DNA of 49,246 nucleotides from Planctomycetota bacterium (GCA_020848735.1 JADLHO010000157.1:1-49246), one strand, 5' to 3'. Numbered from the stretch's first letter, positions 33,872 to 43,364 are shown. Made by a program: numbers and translations. Notes: generated from the letters alone by a model not told the origin.

Positions 33872-36148
33872 ATGAGTGATCCGATCAGGCAGCGACCCCT
33901 CGTCGTGGCGAGCAATCGCCTCCCCGTGAGTCTCCGGTGGGAGGAGGGCGCGCTCCGGACCGAGCGCAGTGCGGGCGGGCTGGTCGCCGCCGTGGAGGGA
34001 GTGGCCGCGCGCAGTCGGCTGGGCGAGGGGGGTGGCTTCGGGTTCGACTGGGTGGGCTGGCCGGGCGCGCCGGTCGCCGAGGCGCAGCGCGACGAGGTCC
34101 GCAGCGCGCTCGCGGCCTCACGGCTCCACCCGGTCTTCCTCGACGCGGAGGACGAGGCGCTCCACTACCGCGGCATCGCCAACGAGACGCTCTGGCCGCT
34201 CTTCCACTACTTCGCCGACAAGAGCACCTTCTCGGCGGCGGCGTGGCAGCGGTACGTGGAGGTGAACCAGCGGTTCACCAACGCGATCCTCGCCATCGCT
34301 CCCGAGGACGCGCGGGTCTGGGTCCACGACTTCCACCTCATGCTCGTCCCGCGGATGCTCCGCGAGGCGCGCGAGGACCTCGAGATCAGCTTCTTCCTCC
34401 ACGTGCCGTTCCCGGCCTCCGAGGTCTATCGCCTCTTGCCGGCGCGCGAGGAGCTGCTCACCGGAGTGCTCGGCGCCGACCTCATCGGTTTCCACACGAT
34501 CGACTACGCGCGGCACTTCCTGACCTCGTGCGTGCGCATCCTCGGCCTGGAGGTCGCACACGACAGCGTGCAGTTCGAGGGGCGACGCGTCGAGGTCGGC
34601 GTCCATCCGATCGGCATCGACGTGCACCGCTTCGATGCCCTGCTCGACAGCGAGGCCGTCGCCACCCGCCTGGCGGAACTGCGCACCCGCTACGCCGGCC
34701 GTCGCCTCGTGCTCGGCGTCGAGCGGCTCGACTACACGAAGGGGATCGCGCACAAGCTGCGGGCCTTCGAACGCCTGCTCGAGCGCCGGGCGGACCTGCG
34801 CGACCAGCTCACGTTGCTGCAGGTCATCGTGCCCTCGCGTCTCGACAGCGACGAATACGCCGGGCTCAAGCGCGAGCTCGAGGAGCACGTCGGGCGCATC
34901 AACGGCCGCTTCGGTCAGCCGGGCAACACGCCGGTCGAGTACCTCCACCGCAGCCTCGATCCCGTCGAGCTCACCGCGCTCTATCGCTTCGCCGACGTCG
35001 GCATGGTGACGCCGCTCCGCGACGGCATGAACCTCGTCGCGCAGGAGTACGTGCTCTGCCAGGAGCCGCGCGAGCGCCTGGGTGACGCGTGTCGCGGCAT
35101 GCTCGTGCTCAGCGAGTTCGCCGGCGCGGCGCACGTGCTGCCACGCGCGTTGCTCGTGAATCCATGGCACGTCGAGTCGACCGCCGATGCGCTGGAGGCC
35201 GCGCTCGCCATGGCGGAGGAGGAGCGCCGCGAACGCATCGGCGCGATGGCGGAGCGCGTCCGGGGACTCGAATGCACGGCCTGGGCGGAGCGCTTCCTCG
35301 CGCGCTCGGCGGAGGCGAACGCGCGCAACCGTCGCCGCTCGAGCATCCCGCTGCGGGGCGCGGAGGAGCAGCGGCTCCGCGAGTGCTTCGCGCGGGCACC
35401 GCGCCGGTTCCTGCTGCTCGACTACGACGGCACGCTGCGCGAGCTGGAACGGACGCCGCTGGATGCGCGACCCGACCAGGCGCTGCGCGAGCTCCTCCGC
35501 GCGCTGGCGCGCGATGAACGCACCCAGGTCCACGTGGTGAGCGGTCGCCGCCGTCGTGAGCTCGAGCGCTGGCTCGGGGACCTCGGCGTGCATCTCTCCG
35601 CCGAGCACGGCTTCGCGTCGCGCCCGGCCGGCAGCGCCGAGTGGCGGGAGCCCGAGGGCATCGACCTGAGCTGGTTGCCGGCCGTCGACGAGGTCCTGGC
35701 GCGCGTCTGCGACGAGGTCCCGGGCACCACCCTCGAGCGCAAGCCGAGCGCCCTCGCCTGGCACTATCGGCTCGCCGACACGGAGTACGGTCCGTGGCGC
35801 GCGCGCGAGCTCCTGAGCGAGCTGACCACGGCGCTCGCGCGACTGCCGGTCGAGGTGATCCACGGCGTGCGCGTGGTCGAGGTGCGCGCCGCCGGCGTGC
35901 ACAAGGGGGTCTACGTCGCCCGCGTGGTCGCGGACGCCGGGCCGTCGGACTTCATCCTCGGCATCGGGGACGACCGCACCGACCGTGACCTGTTCCGCGC
36001 ACTCCCCGAGCACGCCTTCGCGGTGCACGTCGGCCGCGGCGACGAGGACGCGCGCTTCCGCATCGAGTCACCGGCCCGGGTCCGTGCGTTGCTGTCCCGC
36101 CTGCTGCGCCCGAACCAGGACGCTCAGCCCGCGAGCCAATCGCGGTAG
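33872..36148 (+). CDS. otsA: Fused trehalose-6-phosphate synthase/phosphatase (OtsA-OtsB)
   Basis: Cytoplasmic bifunctional enzyme of 758 residues making trehalose from UDP- or GDP-glucose and glucose-6-phosphate. The ATG at 33872 gives MSDPIRQRPLVVASNRLP, the family opening. The GT20 synthase (about 8-475) has FGFDWVGWPG, WVHDFHLMLVP, GVERLDYTKGI and VTPLRDGMNLVAQEY. The HAD phosphatase (about 510-745) has DYDGTL with D517 and D519, VSGRRR, the EHGF segment and GDDRTD. Both domains keep their catalytic residues, so this is a working two-domain fusion as in fungal and some bacterial enzymes. An earlier in-frame start at 33809 adds 21 residues of poor conservation. It diverges from the GH15 gene; the 3' end overlaps the small minus-strand gene by 25 bases. 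Confidence 0.92.
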   Translation: MSDPIRQRPLVVASNRLPVSLRWEEGALRTERSAGGLVAAVEGVAARSRLGEGGGFGFDWVGWPGAPVAEAQRDEVRSALAASRLHPVFLDAEDEALHYRGIANETLWPLFHYFADKSTFSAAAWQRYVEVNQRFTNAILAIAPEDARVWVHDFHLMLVPRMLREAREDLEISFFLHVPFPASEVYRLLPAREELLTGVLGADLIGFHTIDYARHFLTSCVRILGLEVAHDSVQFEGRRVEVGVHPIGIDVHRFDALLDSEAVATRLAELRTRYAGRRLVLGVERLDYTKGIAHKLRAFERLLERRADLRDQLTLLQVIVPSRLDSDEYAGLKRELEEHVGRINGRFGQPGNTPVEYLHRSLDPVELTALYRFADVGMVTPLRDGMNLVAQEYVLCQEPRERLGDACRGMLVLSEFAGAAHVLPRALLVNPWHVESTADALEAALAMAEEERRERIGAMAERVRGLECTAWAERFLARSAEANARNRRRSSIPLRGAEEQRLRECFARAPRRFLLLDYDGTLRELERTPLDARPDQALRELLRALARDERTQVHVVSGRRRRELERWLGDLGVHLSAEHGFASRPAGSAEWREPEGIDLSWLPAVDEVLARVCDEVPGTTLERKPSALAWHYRLADTEYGPWRARELLSELTTALARLPVEVIHGVRVVEVRAAGVHKGVYVARVVADAGPSDFILGIGDDRTDRDLFRALPEHAFAVHVGRGDEDARFRIESPARVRALLSRLLRPNQDAQPASQSR

Positions 36149-36447
36149 CGATCGACGAAGCGCTGGAGGCGATCGGCCGTCGCGGTGTCGAGCTCGAGCA
36201 TCGACTTCGCCCTGCCGATCCCGTCGCGGAGATCGGCGAAGGGCTGCATCGCGAGCAGGAACGCGGGGAAGCCGAGGCCCGGTGCAGGCGGTTCCACGAG
36301 CCGTCCGAGTCGCGGCAGCCACGCCGCCTGCTCGCGGTCGTGCACGTGCCGCAGGAGTCGTCGCTCCGCGAGCGTGAGCGACCACGGGTCGAAACCCAGG
36401 AGACGAACGAGGCCGGCGACTTCGTCGGCGGTGACGGTCAACGCCAT
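36124..36447 (-). CDS. Small conserved-looking protein of unknown function
   Basis: Protein of 107 residues from the ATG at 36447 (MALTVTADEVAGLV). It is soluble and helical, with Trp residues (DPWSL, AAWLP, RDWLAG), and has no signal or motif I recognise. A longer frame to 36891 runs antisense through the GNAT gene and is not credible. The residue mix, with LLRHVHDREQ and FPAFLLAMQPFADLRDGI, reads as genuine protein. It overlaps the otsA end by 25 bases tail to tail and diverges from the acetyltransferase 83 bases away. I cannot name a function. Confidence 0.6.
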   Translation of the reverse strand: MALTVTADEVAGLVRLLGFDPWSLTLAERRLLRHVHDREQAAWLPRLGRLVEPPAPGLGFPAFLLAMQPFADLRDGIGRAKSMLELDTATADRLQRFVDRYRDWLAG

Positions 36448-36530
36448 GAGCGGATGCTGCGAGAAAGGAAGCGGTCCGGCCGCTCCCGCCCGTTGCCGAT
36501 CGACCGTTCGCACGGGAACCTTGAGGGCAC

Positions 36531-37373
36531 GTGATCGATCCCCTGGCTCCCCAGCTCCGTCGCCTCCGCCGCCCCGGCTTCGCCAACGCGTCCGAACTCG
36601 CCGCGCGCCACGGTGCCCTCGGGGTCTACGTGCGGAACGCCGTGCTCGACGACGAGGACGGGGGAGGCGAGCTGCACGGTTACTTCGCGACCGACGACAC
36701 GCTGCTGGCCGCCGCGTGGTTCGGCGTCCGCGGCAACCTCGTCGCGCTGGGTGATGGCGACGCGGCGGTCGACGGCTTCGCCGCAGCCCTCTCGACCATC
36801 GCGTCGCCGTGGCGCATCGCCCTCGCTCCCAAGCGTCTCGTCGCCGCGCTGCAACGCCGCGAGTCCCGACCGGCCATCGTGCAGCGGACACAGGTCTACT
36901 ATGAGTGTCGGGCCGACGACCTCGCGTCCCGGGCAGAGCCCGCGCACGCGGTGCGCATCGCGGAGCGCGCCGACGTTGATGCGCTGTGCGAGGCGGCGCT
37001 CGCGCTGAACGAAGCCGACCTGCATGTGCCGCGCGAACGCGTCCACCGCGGCTGGCTCGAGAAGAGCGTGCGCCGTCGGCTGCGCGAGGGGCGCACCTGG
37101 GTGATCGGACCGGTCGGACATCCCACGGCGAAGCTGGACGTCGGCAGTCGCGGTCGCGCCGGGGTCGTCCTCGAGGGCGTGTTCACCGTGGCCGAGGAGC
37201 GCGGGCGGGGTCTGGCGACGGCGCTGGTCCTCGGGGTCGCACGGTCCCTGATCGAGGAGCACGGCGTCGTCTGCCTGCACGTGGATGCGGAGAACGCCGC
37301 GGCGCGGCGCGCCTATGCGCGTGCGGGCATGCGGGTCGCGGGCGAATGCGGGCTCCTGCTCCGCGATCCCTGA
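36531..37373 (+). CDS. GNAT-family N-acetyltransferase with N-terminal extension domain
   Basis: Cytoplasmic protein of 280 residues from the GTG at 36531. The C-terminal half (about 140-275) is a GNAT domain: LEGVFTVAEERGRGLATALV carries the acetyl-CoA pyrophosphate-binding R-x-x-G-x-A signature, and LHVDAENAAARRAYARAG is the typical last part. The N-terminal 130 residues contain HGALGVYVRNAVLDD, LHGYFATDDTLLAAAWFG and WRIALAPKRLV, resembling the DUF4081-type domain found before some GNAT domains. The substrate is unknown. It shares an 83-base divergent gap with the small minus-strand gene. Confidence 0.82.
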   Translation: MIDPLAPQLRRLRRPGFANASELAARHGALGVYVRNAVLDDEDGGGELHGYFATDDTLLAAAWFGVRGNLVALGDGDAAVDGFAAALSTIASPWRIALAPKRLVAALQRRESRPAIVQRTQVYYECRADDLASRAEPAHAVRIAERADVDALCEAALALNEADLHVPRERVHRGWLEKSVRRRLREGRTWVIGPVGHPTAKLDVGSRGRAGVVLEGVFTVAEERGRGLATALVLGVARSLIEEHGVVCLHVDAENAAARRAYARAGMRVAGECGLLLRDP

Positions 37374-37388
37374 GTCCGAGCCGATCGA

Positions 37389-37400
37389 CCGCCCGGGCGG
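37389..37400. terminator. Palindrome between convergent genes
   Basis: Perfect 12-base palindrome CCGCCCGGGCGG in the 31-base gap between the convergent GNAT and TPR lipoprotein genes. It could form a short GC hairpin and act on both strands, but there is no T-tract on either side, so the terminator call is tentative. Confidence 0.25.
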
Positions 37401-37404
37401 CGCT

Positions 37405-39234
37405 TCACGCGTCCCGATGCGAGAGCGCGCGCACCGGCGAGGTCAGCGGATGTTCGAGGCCGCCCCGCAGACGGATCGTCAGCCGTCGCCGCTTCGCATC
37501 CTCCCGCATGGTCGCCGCGTCGTCGCGCCGCCCGAGCGCGTCGAGCACGCGCGCGAACTCGGCGCGGTCGAGTTGGGCATCCGCGAGCTGGATCGCCGTC
37601 GCGAGTTCGCGGGCCTCCTCCTCGATGTGGCCGAGGCCGTGCGCACGTGCCGCACGGAGTCGTGTGGCCCAGAGTTCCTCCTGGCTCCGCTCGAGCGTGG
37701 TGATCGCGAGCTCGGCGCCGACGTGGTCGGCGAGCCCGACGCAGACGAGCCCACCGAGGTAGGTGAGGACGCTCGAGAGCGCCCGGTTGCGGCTCGGCAG
37801 CGCCAGGAGCGCGTCGAGGCGCGGAGCGAGTTCGGCGGCCGCGCCGAGGCGGACGAGACACTCCCCGGCCTCGGCGACGTCGTCGAGACGCCCGACCAGC
37901 ACGCTCGGTCGTGCGTGGAGCCACTGGAGATCCTCGAGCAGGAGCCGCACCGCGTCGGGATCGCGTCGCTCGAGGATCGCGAGCGACGCGCGCATGCGGA
38001 GCAGCTCGTGCCGCCACGCGGAGCCGTCGGGATCGCGGGTGGCGAGACGGGTCAGCAGCTCGTCGAGCTCCTGGTTCGCGCCGACACCGAAGAGCGCGAA
38101 CGCGCGCGGGAGCAGTGCGAGTTCCTCGGGAAGCTCGCGGGCGCCGGCGTCGAGGGCCGCGAGGGCGGCGCGACAGTCGCCGAGGCCGAGCAGCGCGAAC
38201 GCGTGGTGGTAGGCGACGTAGGGCACGCGCGGCCAGCGGGCGGCGAGCGGCGCGAGGACGTCGCGCGCGGCCGCGAACTCACCCCGGTGGTTGTGGGCGA
38301 GGGCGATGGTCCAGCGCGCGTGCGGGTCGAAGGGGCGCTCGGTCGCGAAGGTCTCGCCGAGTTCCTGCAACTGCCCGTCGTGACGCGCGGCGTTCGGCGG
38401 ATCTGCCTGCGCGCGCGCGAGCAGGAGCGTGCGCGCGAGGCGGTGTTGGGTGGTGGGCGTGAGCCGCGCGGCGAGCAGGCGCAGGGCGCTCTCGGCGACG
38501 CGCGTCGCCTCGCGGGTCTCACCGCGCGCGAGGGCGAGATTGGCCTCGGCGAGCCAGGCGAGGGGCGCTCCCGGGTCGGCGCGACGCGCGCGGTCGACGA
38601 GGAGCTCGGCGCCGAGGATCCGGCCCTGCGCGAGCTGGGCCAGCGCGCGCTCCGTGCTGCGGATGCACTCGGCGGAACTGCTGAGGGCGTCGACGCAACG
38701 CCGCGGCGCTTCGCCCGCGGGATCGCCGAGGGTGCGGCGGGTGGTCCACGCGAGGACGTCGAGGGCATCGCCGAGCCCGGCCTGGCTGAGGGTCACGGCG
38801 GCGAGGGGCTGCGGTGCCGTGGCGCCGGATTCGTCCAGCAGCGCGAGGGCGAGCTGGCCCGTGGCGGCGTCGAGGATCGGGAGCAGCGCGAACGGTGCGG
38901 GACCGTCCTCGACATCCGCGGCGAGGTCGAAGCGCGCGCTCTGGCGCAGGGCCTCGCGCAGCAGGGCATCGACCACCTCGCCGTCGATCGCATCCGTCTC
39001 GCGGGTGCGGGTGCCCTCGCGGCGCATCGGCAGCAGGCGCAGGACGGTGCCGGACTCGAGTTCACGCAGGACGCGCAGCGGCGGGAGCGCCGCTTCCGCG
39101 ACCCGGGCACCTCGAGCCGTCGCGCCGTCGAAGGGTGAGGGGCGGGCCGTGTGCGGCGGCGAAGCGCAGGCGCCCAGGGCGAACGCGGCGAGCAGCACGA
39201 CGAGATGCCGGGTGCGGTCGGGGGCGTGGCACAT
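37405..39234 (-). CDS. TPR-containing lipoprotein
   Basis: Predicted lipoprotein of 609 residues. The ATG at 39234 is chosen because it gives a signal with the lipobox LGAC (C23); the frame upstream is Arg-rich and not protein-like. Residues 60-170 form a mixed domain with an FALLPILDAATGQLALALLD beta hairpin, and most of the rest is helical TPR-like repeats (for example ALLGLGDCRAALAALDAGAR). This looks like the many planctomycete tetratricopeptide lipoproteins of unknown job. A -10 candidate ends nine bases before the start codon. The gene diverges from ribulokinase. Confidence 0.75.
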   Translation of the reverse strand: MCHAPDRTRHLVVLLAAFALGACASPPHTARPSPFDGATARGARVAEAALPPLRVLRELESGTVLRLLPMRREGTRTRETDAIDGEVVDALLREALRQSARFDLAADVEDGPAPFALLPILDAATGQLALALLDESGATAPQPLAAVTLSQAGLGDALDVLAWTTRRTLGDPAGEAPRRCVDALSSSAECIRSTERALAQLAQGRILGAELLVDRARRADPGAPLAWLAEANLALARGETREATRVAESALRLLAARLTPTTQHRLARTLLLARAQADPPNAARHDGQLQELGETFATERPFDPHARWTIALAHNHRGEFAAARDVLAPLAARWPRVPYVAYHHAFALLGLGDCRAALAALDAGARELPEELALLPRAFALFGVGANQELDELLTRLATRDPDGSAWRHELLRMRASLAILERRDPDAVRLLLEDLQWLHARPSVLVGRLDDVAEAGECLVRLGAAAELAPRLDALLALPSRNRALSSVLTYLGGLVCVGLADHVGAELAITTLERSQEELWATRLRAARAHGLGHIEEEARELATAIQLADAQLDRAEFARVLDALGRRDDAATMREDAKRRRLTIRLRGGLEHPLTSPVRALSHRDA

Positions 39235-39242
39235 CGCCGAGG

Positions 39243-39248
39243 ATGCTA
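39243..39248 (-). promoter_or_regulatory. Candidate -10 element of the TPR lipoprotein gene
   Basis: TAGCAT on the minus strand, same hexamer as the miaB -10, nine bases upstream of the ATG at 39234. If used, the transcript would be nearly leaderless. The matching -35 is poor. Confidence 0.35.
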
Positions 39249-39260
39249 ACGAGCGGCGCC

Positions 39261-39266
39261 TATCAT
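39261..39266 (+). promoter_or_regulatory. Candidate -10 element of the ribulokinase gene
   Basis: TATCAT on the plus strand within GC-only sequence (CGCC before, CCGCCGCC after), 49 bases upstream of the ATG at 39315. It fits the TAnnnT pattern of the other promoters in the window; no good -35 is visible. Confidence 0.4.
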
Positions 39267-39314
39267 CCGCCGCCCGGATCCTCGGCTCGCCGACCGGCCA
39301 TTCCGACCCACGCC

Positions 39315-41012
39315 ATGACCAGCCATGCACTCGGTCTCGACTTCGGCACCGGTTCGTGCCGCGCGTTGATCGTCGACGTCCGCGACGGCGCGGAACTCGC
39401 CCTGGGAGTGGCGGACTATGCGCACGGTGTGGACGGCGTCGTGACGGACCCGGCGGACCGCGAACTCGCGCGCCAGGTCCCCGCCGATTGGCGCGCGGCG
39501 TCGCTCGCGGCGATCCGCACGGCACTCGCGGGAGCGGCGGAGCAGGGCGTCGCCGCGAGCTCGATCGTCGGGATCGGCGTCGATGCGACGGCGAGCACGC
39601 CCCTGGCGCTGGCCGCGGACCTCACACCGCTGGCCGACGACCCGCGCTTCGCCCACGTGCCGGAGGCCCTCGCCTGGTTGTGGAAGGACCACACGGCGCA
39701 GCGGGAGGCCGAGGCGATCACGGCGGCCCTGCGCGCGCACGCGCCGCTCGCGCTCGAGCGCTGCGGCGGCAGCTACTCCGCGGAGTGGTTCTGGAGCAAG
39801 GCCCTCGCCGCGGCGCGCCGCGCGCCGGAGCTGATCGCGAGCTGTGCGGGCTTCGTCGAGCTCTGCGATCACGTCCCCGCGTGGCTCTGCGGCGTGCGGC
39901 ACCCGCGTGGACTCGTGCGCAGCCTCGGCGCCGCCGGGCACAAGGCGGCGTACGTCGCGGAGCTCGGCGGACTGCCCTCGCGCGCGGTCCTCGCGGCCCT
40001 GGCGCGCGAGCACGCGCCGGCGGCCGTCGACGCGTTCGTGGGATTGCGAGCCGACGAGGACGCGGTCTTCGCGGCGGTCGATCGGCGCGCCGGCGGACTC
40101 TCCGCCGCGATCGCCCGGGCGACCGGCCTCGTGCCGGACACGGCGGTGGCGGTCGGCGGGATCGATGCCCATCTCGGTGCCGTCGGCGCGGGCGTGCGCG
40201 AGGGCGACCTCGTGAAGGTCCTCGGCACCTCGGCCTGCGACCTCGCGATCGTCCGGGGCGCGCGGGCGCCATCCGCGGCTGGCCTGAGCGGGGTCGTGCC
40301 CGACTCGATCGTGCCGGGGGCGTTCGGCGTCGAGGCGGGTCAGGCGGCGTTCGGCGACGCCTTCGCGTGGGCCGCCAGACTTGGCGGTGCAAAGAGCCAC
40401 GCGGACTTCGAGGCCGAGGCGCTGCGCACGGCGCCCGGGAGCAGCGGATTGCTCGCCCTGGAGTGGCTCAACGGGAACCGCTGCGTGCTGGCGGATCCGG
40501 GCCTCTGCGGCGCGATCCTCGGACTCGATCTGCATACGCGGCCGTCGGAGATCTGGCGGGCGATGGTGGAGGCGGCCTGCTTCGGCGCACGCGTGATCGT
40601 CGAGCGGGCGATCGCGAACGGGGTGCCCGTCGCGCGGGTGATCGTGTGCGGGGGGATCGCGCGGAAGAGCGGGTTCGTCGTGCAGACGCTCGCCGACGTG
40701 CTCGGGCGCGAGGTCGTCGTCGCGGAGTCCAGCGAGACCTCGGCGCTCGGCGCGGCGATCGCGGGTGCGGTGGCGGCGGGGCGGCATCCCGACGTGCCCG
40801 CCGCGCAGGCGGCGATGTGTCGTCCGCCGCGACGGACCCACGTGCCGCAGCCGCGCGCCGCGGCCACGCTCGATCGGCTCTACGGTCTCTACCGGAAGCT
40901 CCACGATGCGTTCGGCGGCGTGCGGACCGAGGCCCTCGGCAGCGTGATGAAGGACCTGCGCGCGATCCGCGCCGGCTGCGAGCTTGGCGAGAAGCGGACG
41001 CACGCCGTATGA
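39315..41012 (+). CDS. araB: Ribulokinase
   Basis: Cytoplasmic FGGY-family carbohydrate kinase of 565 residues, the usual AraB length; phosphorylates L-ribulose (and some other ribuloses or ribitol-type sugars). It opens GLDFGTGSCRALIVD, the phosphate 1 motif. GVDATASTPL, the GGSYSAEWFWSK segment (typical of ribulokinase rather than xylulokinase or glycerol kinase), VLGTSACDLAIV, and the C-terminal ATPase motifs (VIVCGGIARKSGF, SSETSALGAAI) follow. Arabinose isomerase and epimerase genes are absent nearby, so the pathway context is missing here. The downstream TPR lipoprotein starts eight bases past its stop, so they may be cotranscribed. Confidence 0.9.
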   Translation: MTSHALGLDFGTGSCRALIVDVRDGAELALGVADYAHGVDGVVTDPADRELARQVPADWRAASLAAIRTALAGAAEQGVAASSIVGIGVDATASTPLALAADLTPLADDPRFAHVPEALAWLWKDHTAQREAEAITAALRAHAPLALERCGGSYSAEWFWSKALAAARRAPELIASCAGFVELCDHVPAWLCGVRHPRGLVRSLGAAGHKAAYVAELGGLPSRAVLAALAREHAPAAVDAFVGLRADEDAVFAAVDRRAGGLSAAIARATGLVPDTAVAVGGIDAHLGAVGAGVREGDLVKVLGTSACDLAIVRGARAPSAAGLSGVVPDSIVPGAFGVEAGQAAFGDAFAWAARLGGAKSHADFEAEALRTAPGSSGLLALEWLNGNRCVLADPGLCGAILGLDLHTRPSEIWRAMVEAACFGARVIVERAIANGVPVARVIVCGGIARKSGFVVQTLADVLGREVVVAESSETSALGAAIAGAVAAGRHPDVPAAQAAMCRPPRRTHVPQPRAAATLDRLYGLYRKLHDAFGGVRTEALGSVMKDLRAIRAGCELGEKRTHAV

Positions 41013-41019
41013 GGGCGAC

Positions 41020-43287
41020 ATGCGTTTCCGTGCGGCGCTCGCCGTCCTCGTCTGGCTCCTGCCGGGTTCCGCATGCTCTTCGGTCGCCGGCCCCGGTCTG
41101 CCCGACGGCTTCGTCGGCGTGCCGCGGAACGACGAGCGCCTCGCGGGCGCCGCGGCTGCGGCGAGGCGCGAGGCCGAACGCGGTGCGGAGCGCGAGGCGC
41201 TCGCGTCGGCCGAGGCCGTGCTCGCGATCGATCCGATGCACGTCGACGCCCACCGCGTGCGGCAGGACGTGCTCCGCCGGCGGGGTCGTCTCGGCCTCGT
41301 GCGGAGCGAGGCGGAGTCGCGCCTGACGGCGTGGGACGGCAGCGCCGAGGCGCTCTACCTGCGCGGCCGGCTCGAGCGCGACGACGAGGACAAGCGGCGC
41401 TGGTTCGAGCGCGCGCTCGCGAAGGAGCCGCGGTCCTTCTGGGGCTGGTTCGGGTTCGCGTACTGCCTGCGGTCCGCCGAGCCACAGCGCGCGGCGGCGA
41501 TCTACCAGCGGCTCTGGGAGGCCGCCGGCCGCTCGCCGCTCGTCGCGGAGGCCTACGCCGTCGTCCTGCGGCGCACGCTCGACGAGACCAGCAAGCCGAT
41601 CCTCGAGGCGATGCGCGCGCGCGACCCGGACTCGGGTCTCGTCGACCTCACCCTCGCGCAGGCGGCGTTCGCGACGCAGCGGCGTCGTGACGGGTGGGCG
41701 CCGATGCTCGAGGCCCTGCGCCGTCGGCCCCACGACGCCGAGCTGCGCGCGCTCGTGCAGACCGTCGTCGCGACCGGCCTGGCCGACGAGCAGGTGCAGC
41801 AGTTGCTCGACGTCTTCGCGGAGTCGCGCGAGCGCACGGAGCAGTTCGTCGCGGTCGGCGGCGCGGCCCTGCTCGCGCGGCTCTTCGAACGCGTGGGGCG
41901 GATCCCCGAGGCCCGCGAGCTGATCGCGCGCGCGAGACCCAGCGCCGACGTGCGACGTCACACGCGGCGCTTCGCACTCGCCGCCGGCGAGGTGCACACC
42001 TGGCTCGCGATGCTGGCGGCGGACCTGCCGCGGGCGGTCGTCGACGACGAGTCGAATCAGCTCCGCGGCCTCTGGCAGCGCCTCCTGCGCGGCGCGTGGA
42101 TGAAGGCCCGCGATCCGCTCGCGGACGCGGAGCACGCCGTGGGGCTCTGCGAGGCGACGCTCGCCGCGGGATTGCTCGTGGAGACGCAGTACCTCGGGAC
42201 GCTCGCGCTCGCGCGGCATGCGGGTGATGCCGCGGTCGCGGAGCGCGTCGCGGCGCTGCGCGACGAGGCGCGCCGCGAACTCGCGTTCGAGAGCGGTCTC
42301 CGTCGCATGCTCTACCGCGGCTACACGCGCGAGCCGATGGCGCTGCGTGCGTTCCTCGGCGAAGTGGCCGCGCTCTCGCGGCGCGTGCTGGGCGAGGACG
42401 TCGTCGGCGAGCCGGCGACCTTCACCGTGCCGCTCGTCGGCGAGCTGATCGACCCGCGCGGCGCGGGTCTCGCGGCCCACCTGCAGCGCTACAACCGGCA
42501 TCTGGTCCTGGGACAGCGCGCGGGCAACCCACCGGAGGGCATGCTCGTCACGCGTCTCGCCCTGCGCGACCTCGACGACGGCGGCGAACTGCCGATGGCG
42601 GGGCGGGCCTTCGAGGTCATCGGCGAGGACCTGCAGATCGAGTCCCTGCAGGGCATGCTCGGCGGCGATCTCGCGGGGATCGCCCTGCTGAACCACTACG
42701 TCATCGACCACGACGCGGTCTTCGACTGGGCGCAGCAGCTCCGCGAGCGTCGCGCGATCCTCCGTGAGGACCGGCTCGTCCTCGTCGAGGACCCGCTGCC
42801 GGCCGACGGCGCCCCGGACGAGCCGCTGGACGTGGCCTGGCGGCTGCTCGCCTTGTCCCCGACGGAGGACAACGAGCTCGATGCCGCCGTGCTCGACATG
42901 GTGCGCTGGCACGAGCGCGCGCACCTCGCGGACGCGTTCCGATACCTGCCTCCCGAACGCAATCTCTGGCGGGTGCTCGGGCTGGTCGTCGGCAACGGGT
43001 TCAGCGCACGGGCGGTCGAGAGCGAGATGGAGGGCCGCGCCGAGACGGCCGCGGCGGCGTATGCGGGCGACCCGCGCCTCGTCTTGGCGCACATCGCGAC
43101 CTTCCTCGAACAGGACCTCGAGGACAGCGCGCACGCGAGCGGCTTCGGCCGGCTGGCACGGGGTTTGAACGAGATCTTCGAGCGCGACGCGGTCGACGGT
43201 GCCGGCGCCACGGCGCGCTGGCACCGCGTGCCGCCGGAGCGGATCCGTGCCGCGGCACGGGAGCTGGCGGCGCGGTACTGGCCCTGA
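41020..43287 (+). CDS. TPR lipoprotein with C-terminal HExxH motif
   Basis: Predicted lipoprotein of 755 residues. The ATG at 41020 has a GAGGG Shine-Dalgarno four bases upstream and gives a lipobox GSAC (C19). The first 350 residues are helical TPR-like repeats (ALASAEAVLAIDPMHVDAHRV and others). The C-terminal half is mixed, and near the end the sequence VRWHERAHLADAF contains HExxH (H631, E632, H635). A run of acidic residues in VESEMEGRAETAA (E667-E675) could supply the third zinc ligand. The layout fits a membrane-anchored gluzincin metallopeptidase with a TPR substrate or partner domain, but no named family is certain. It appears to follow araB in the same transcript. Confidence 0.72.
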   Translation: MRFRAALAVLVWLLPGSACSSVAGPGLPDGFVGVPRNDERLAGAAAAARREAERGAEREALASAEAVLAIDPMHVDAHRVRQDVLRRRGRLGLVRSEAESRLTAWDGSAEALYLRGRLERDDEDKRRWFERALAKEPRSFWGWFGFAYCLRSAEPQRAAAIYQRLWEAAGRSPLVAEAYAVVLRRTLDETSKPILEAMRARDPDSGLVDLTLAQAAFATQRRRDGWAPMLEALRRRPHDAELRALVQTVVATGLADEQVQQLLDVFAESRERTEQFVAVGGAALLARLFERVGRIPEARELIARARPSADVRRHTRRFALAAGEVHTWLAMLAADLPRAVVDDESNQLRGLWQRLLRGAWMKARDPLADAEHAVGLCEATLAAGLLVETQYLGTLALARHAGDAAVAERVAALRDEARRELAFESGLRRMLYRGYTREPMALRAFLGEVAALSRRVLGEDVVGEPATFTVPLVGELIDPRGAGLAAHLQRYNRHLVLGQRAGNPPEGMLVTRLALRDLDDGGELPMAGRAFEVIGEDLQIESLQGMLGGDLAGIALLNHYVIDHDAVFDWAQQLRERRAILREDRLVLVEDPLPADGAPDEPLDVAWRLLALSPTEDNELDAAVLDMVRWHERAHLADAFRYLPPERNLWRVLGLVVGNGFSARAVESEMEGRAETAAAAYAGDPRLVLAHIATFLEQDLEDSAHASGFGRLARGLNEIFERDAVDGAGATARWHRVPPERIRAAARELAARYWP

Positions 43288-43364
43288 GCTTCCGGCAGGG
43301 CGAAGATCCGGCACTCCAGGCATCCGCCCGCGGATGCCGACCCACGCACGACGAGGAAAGCGCC

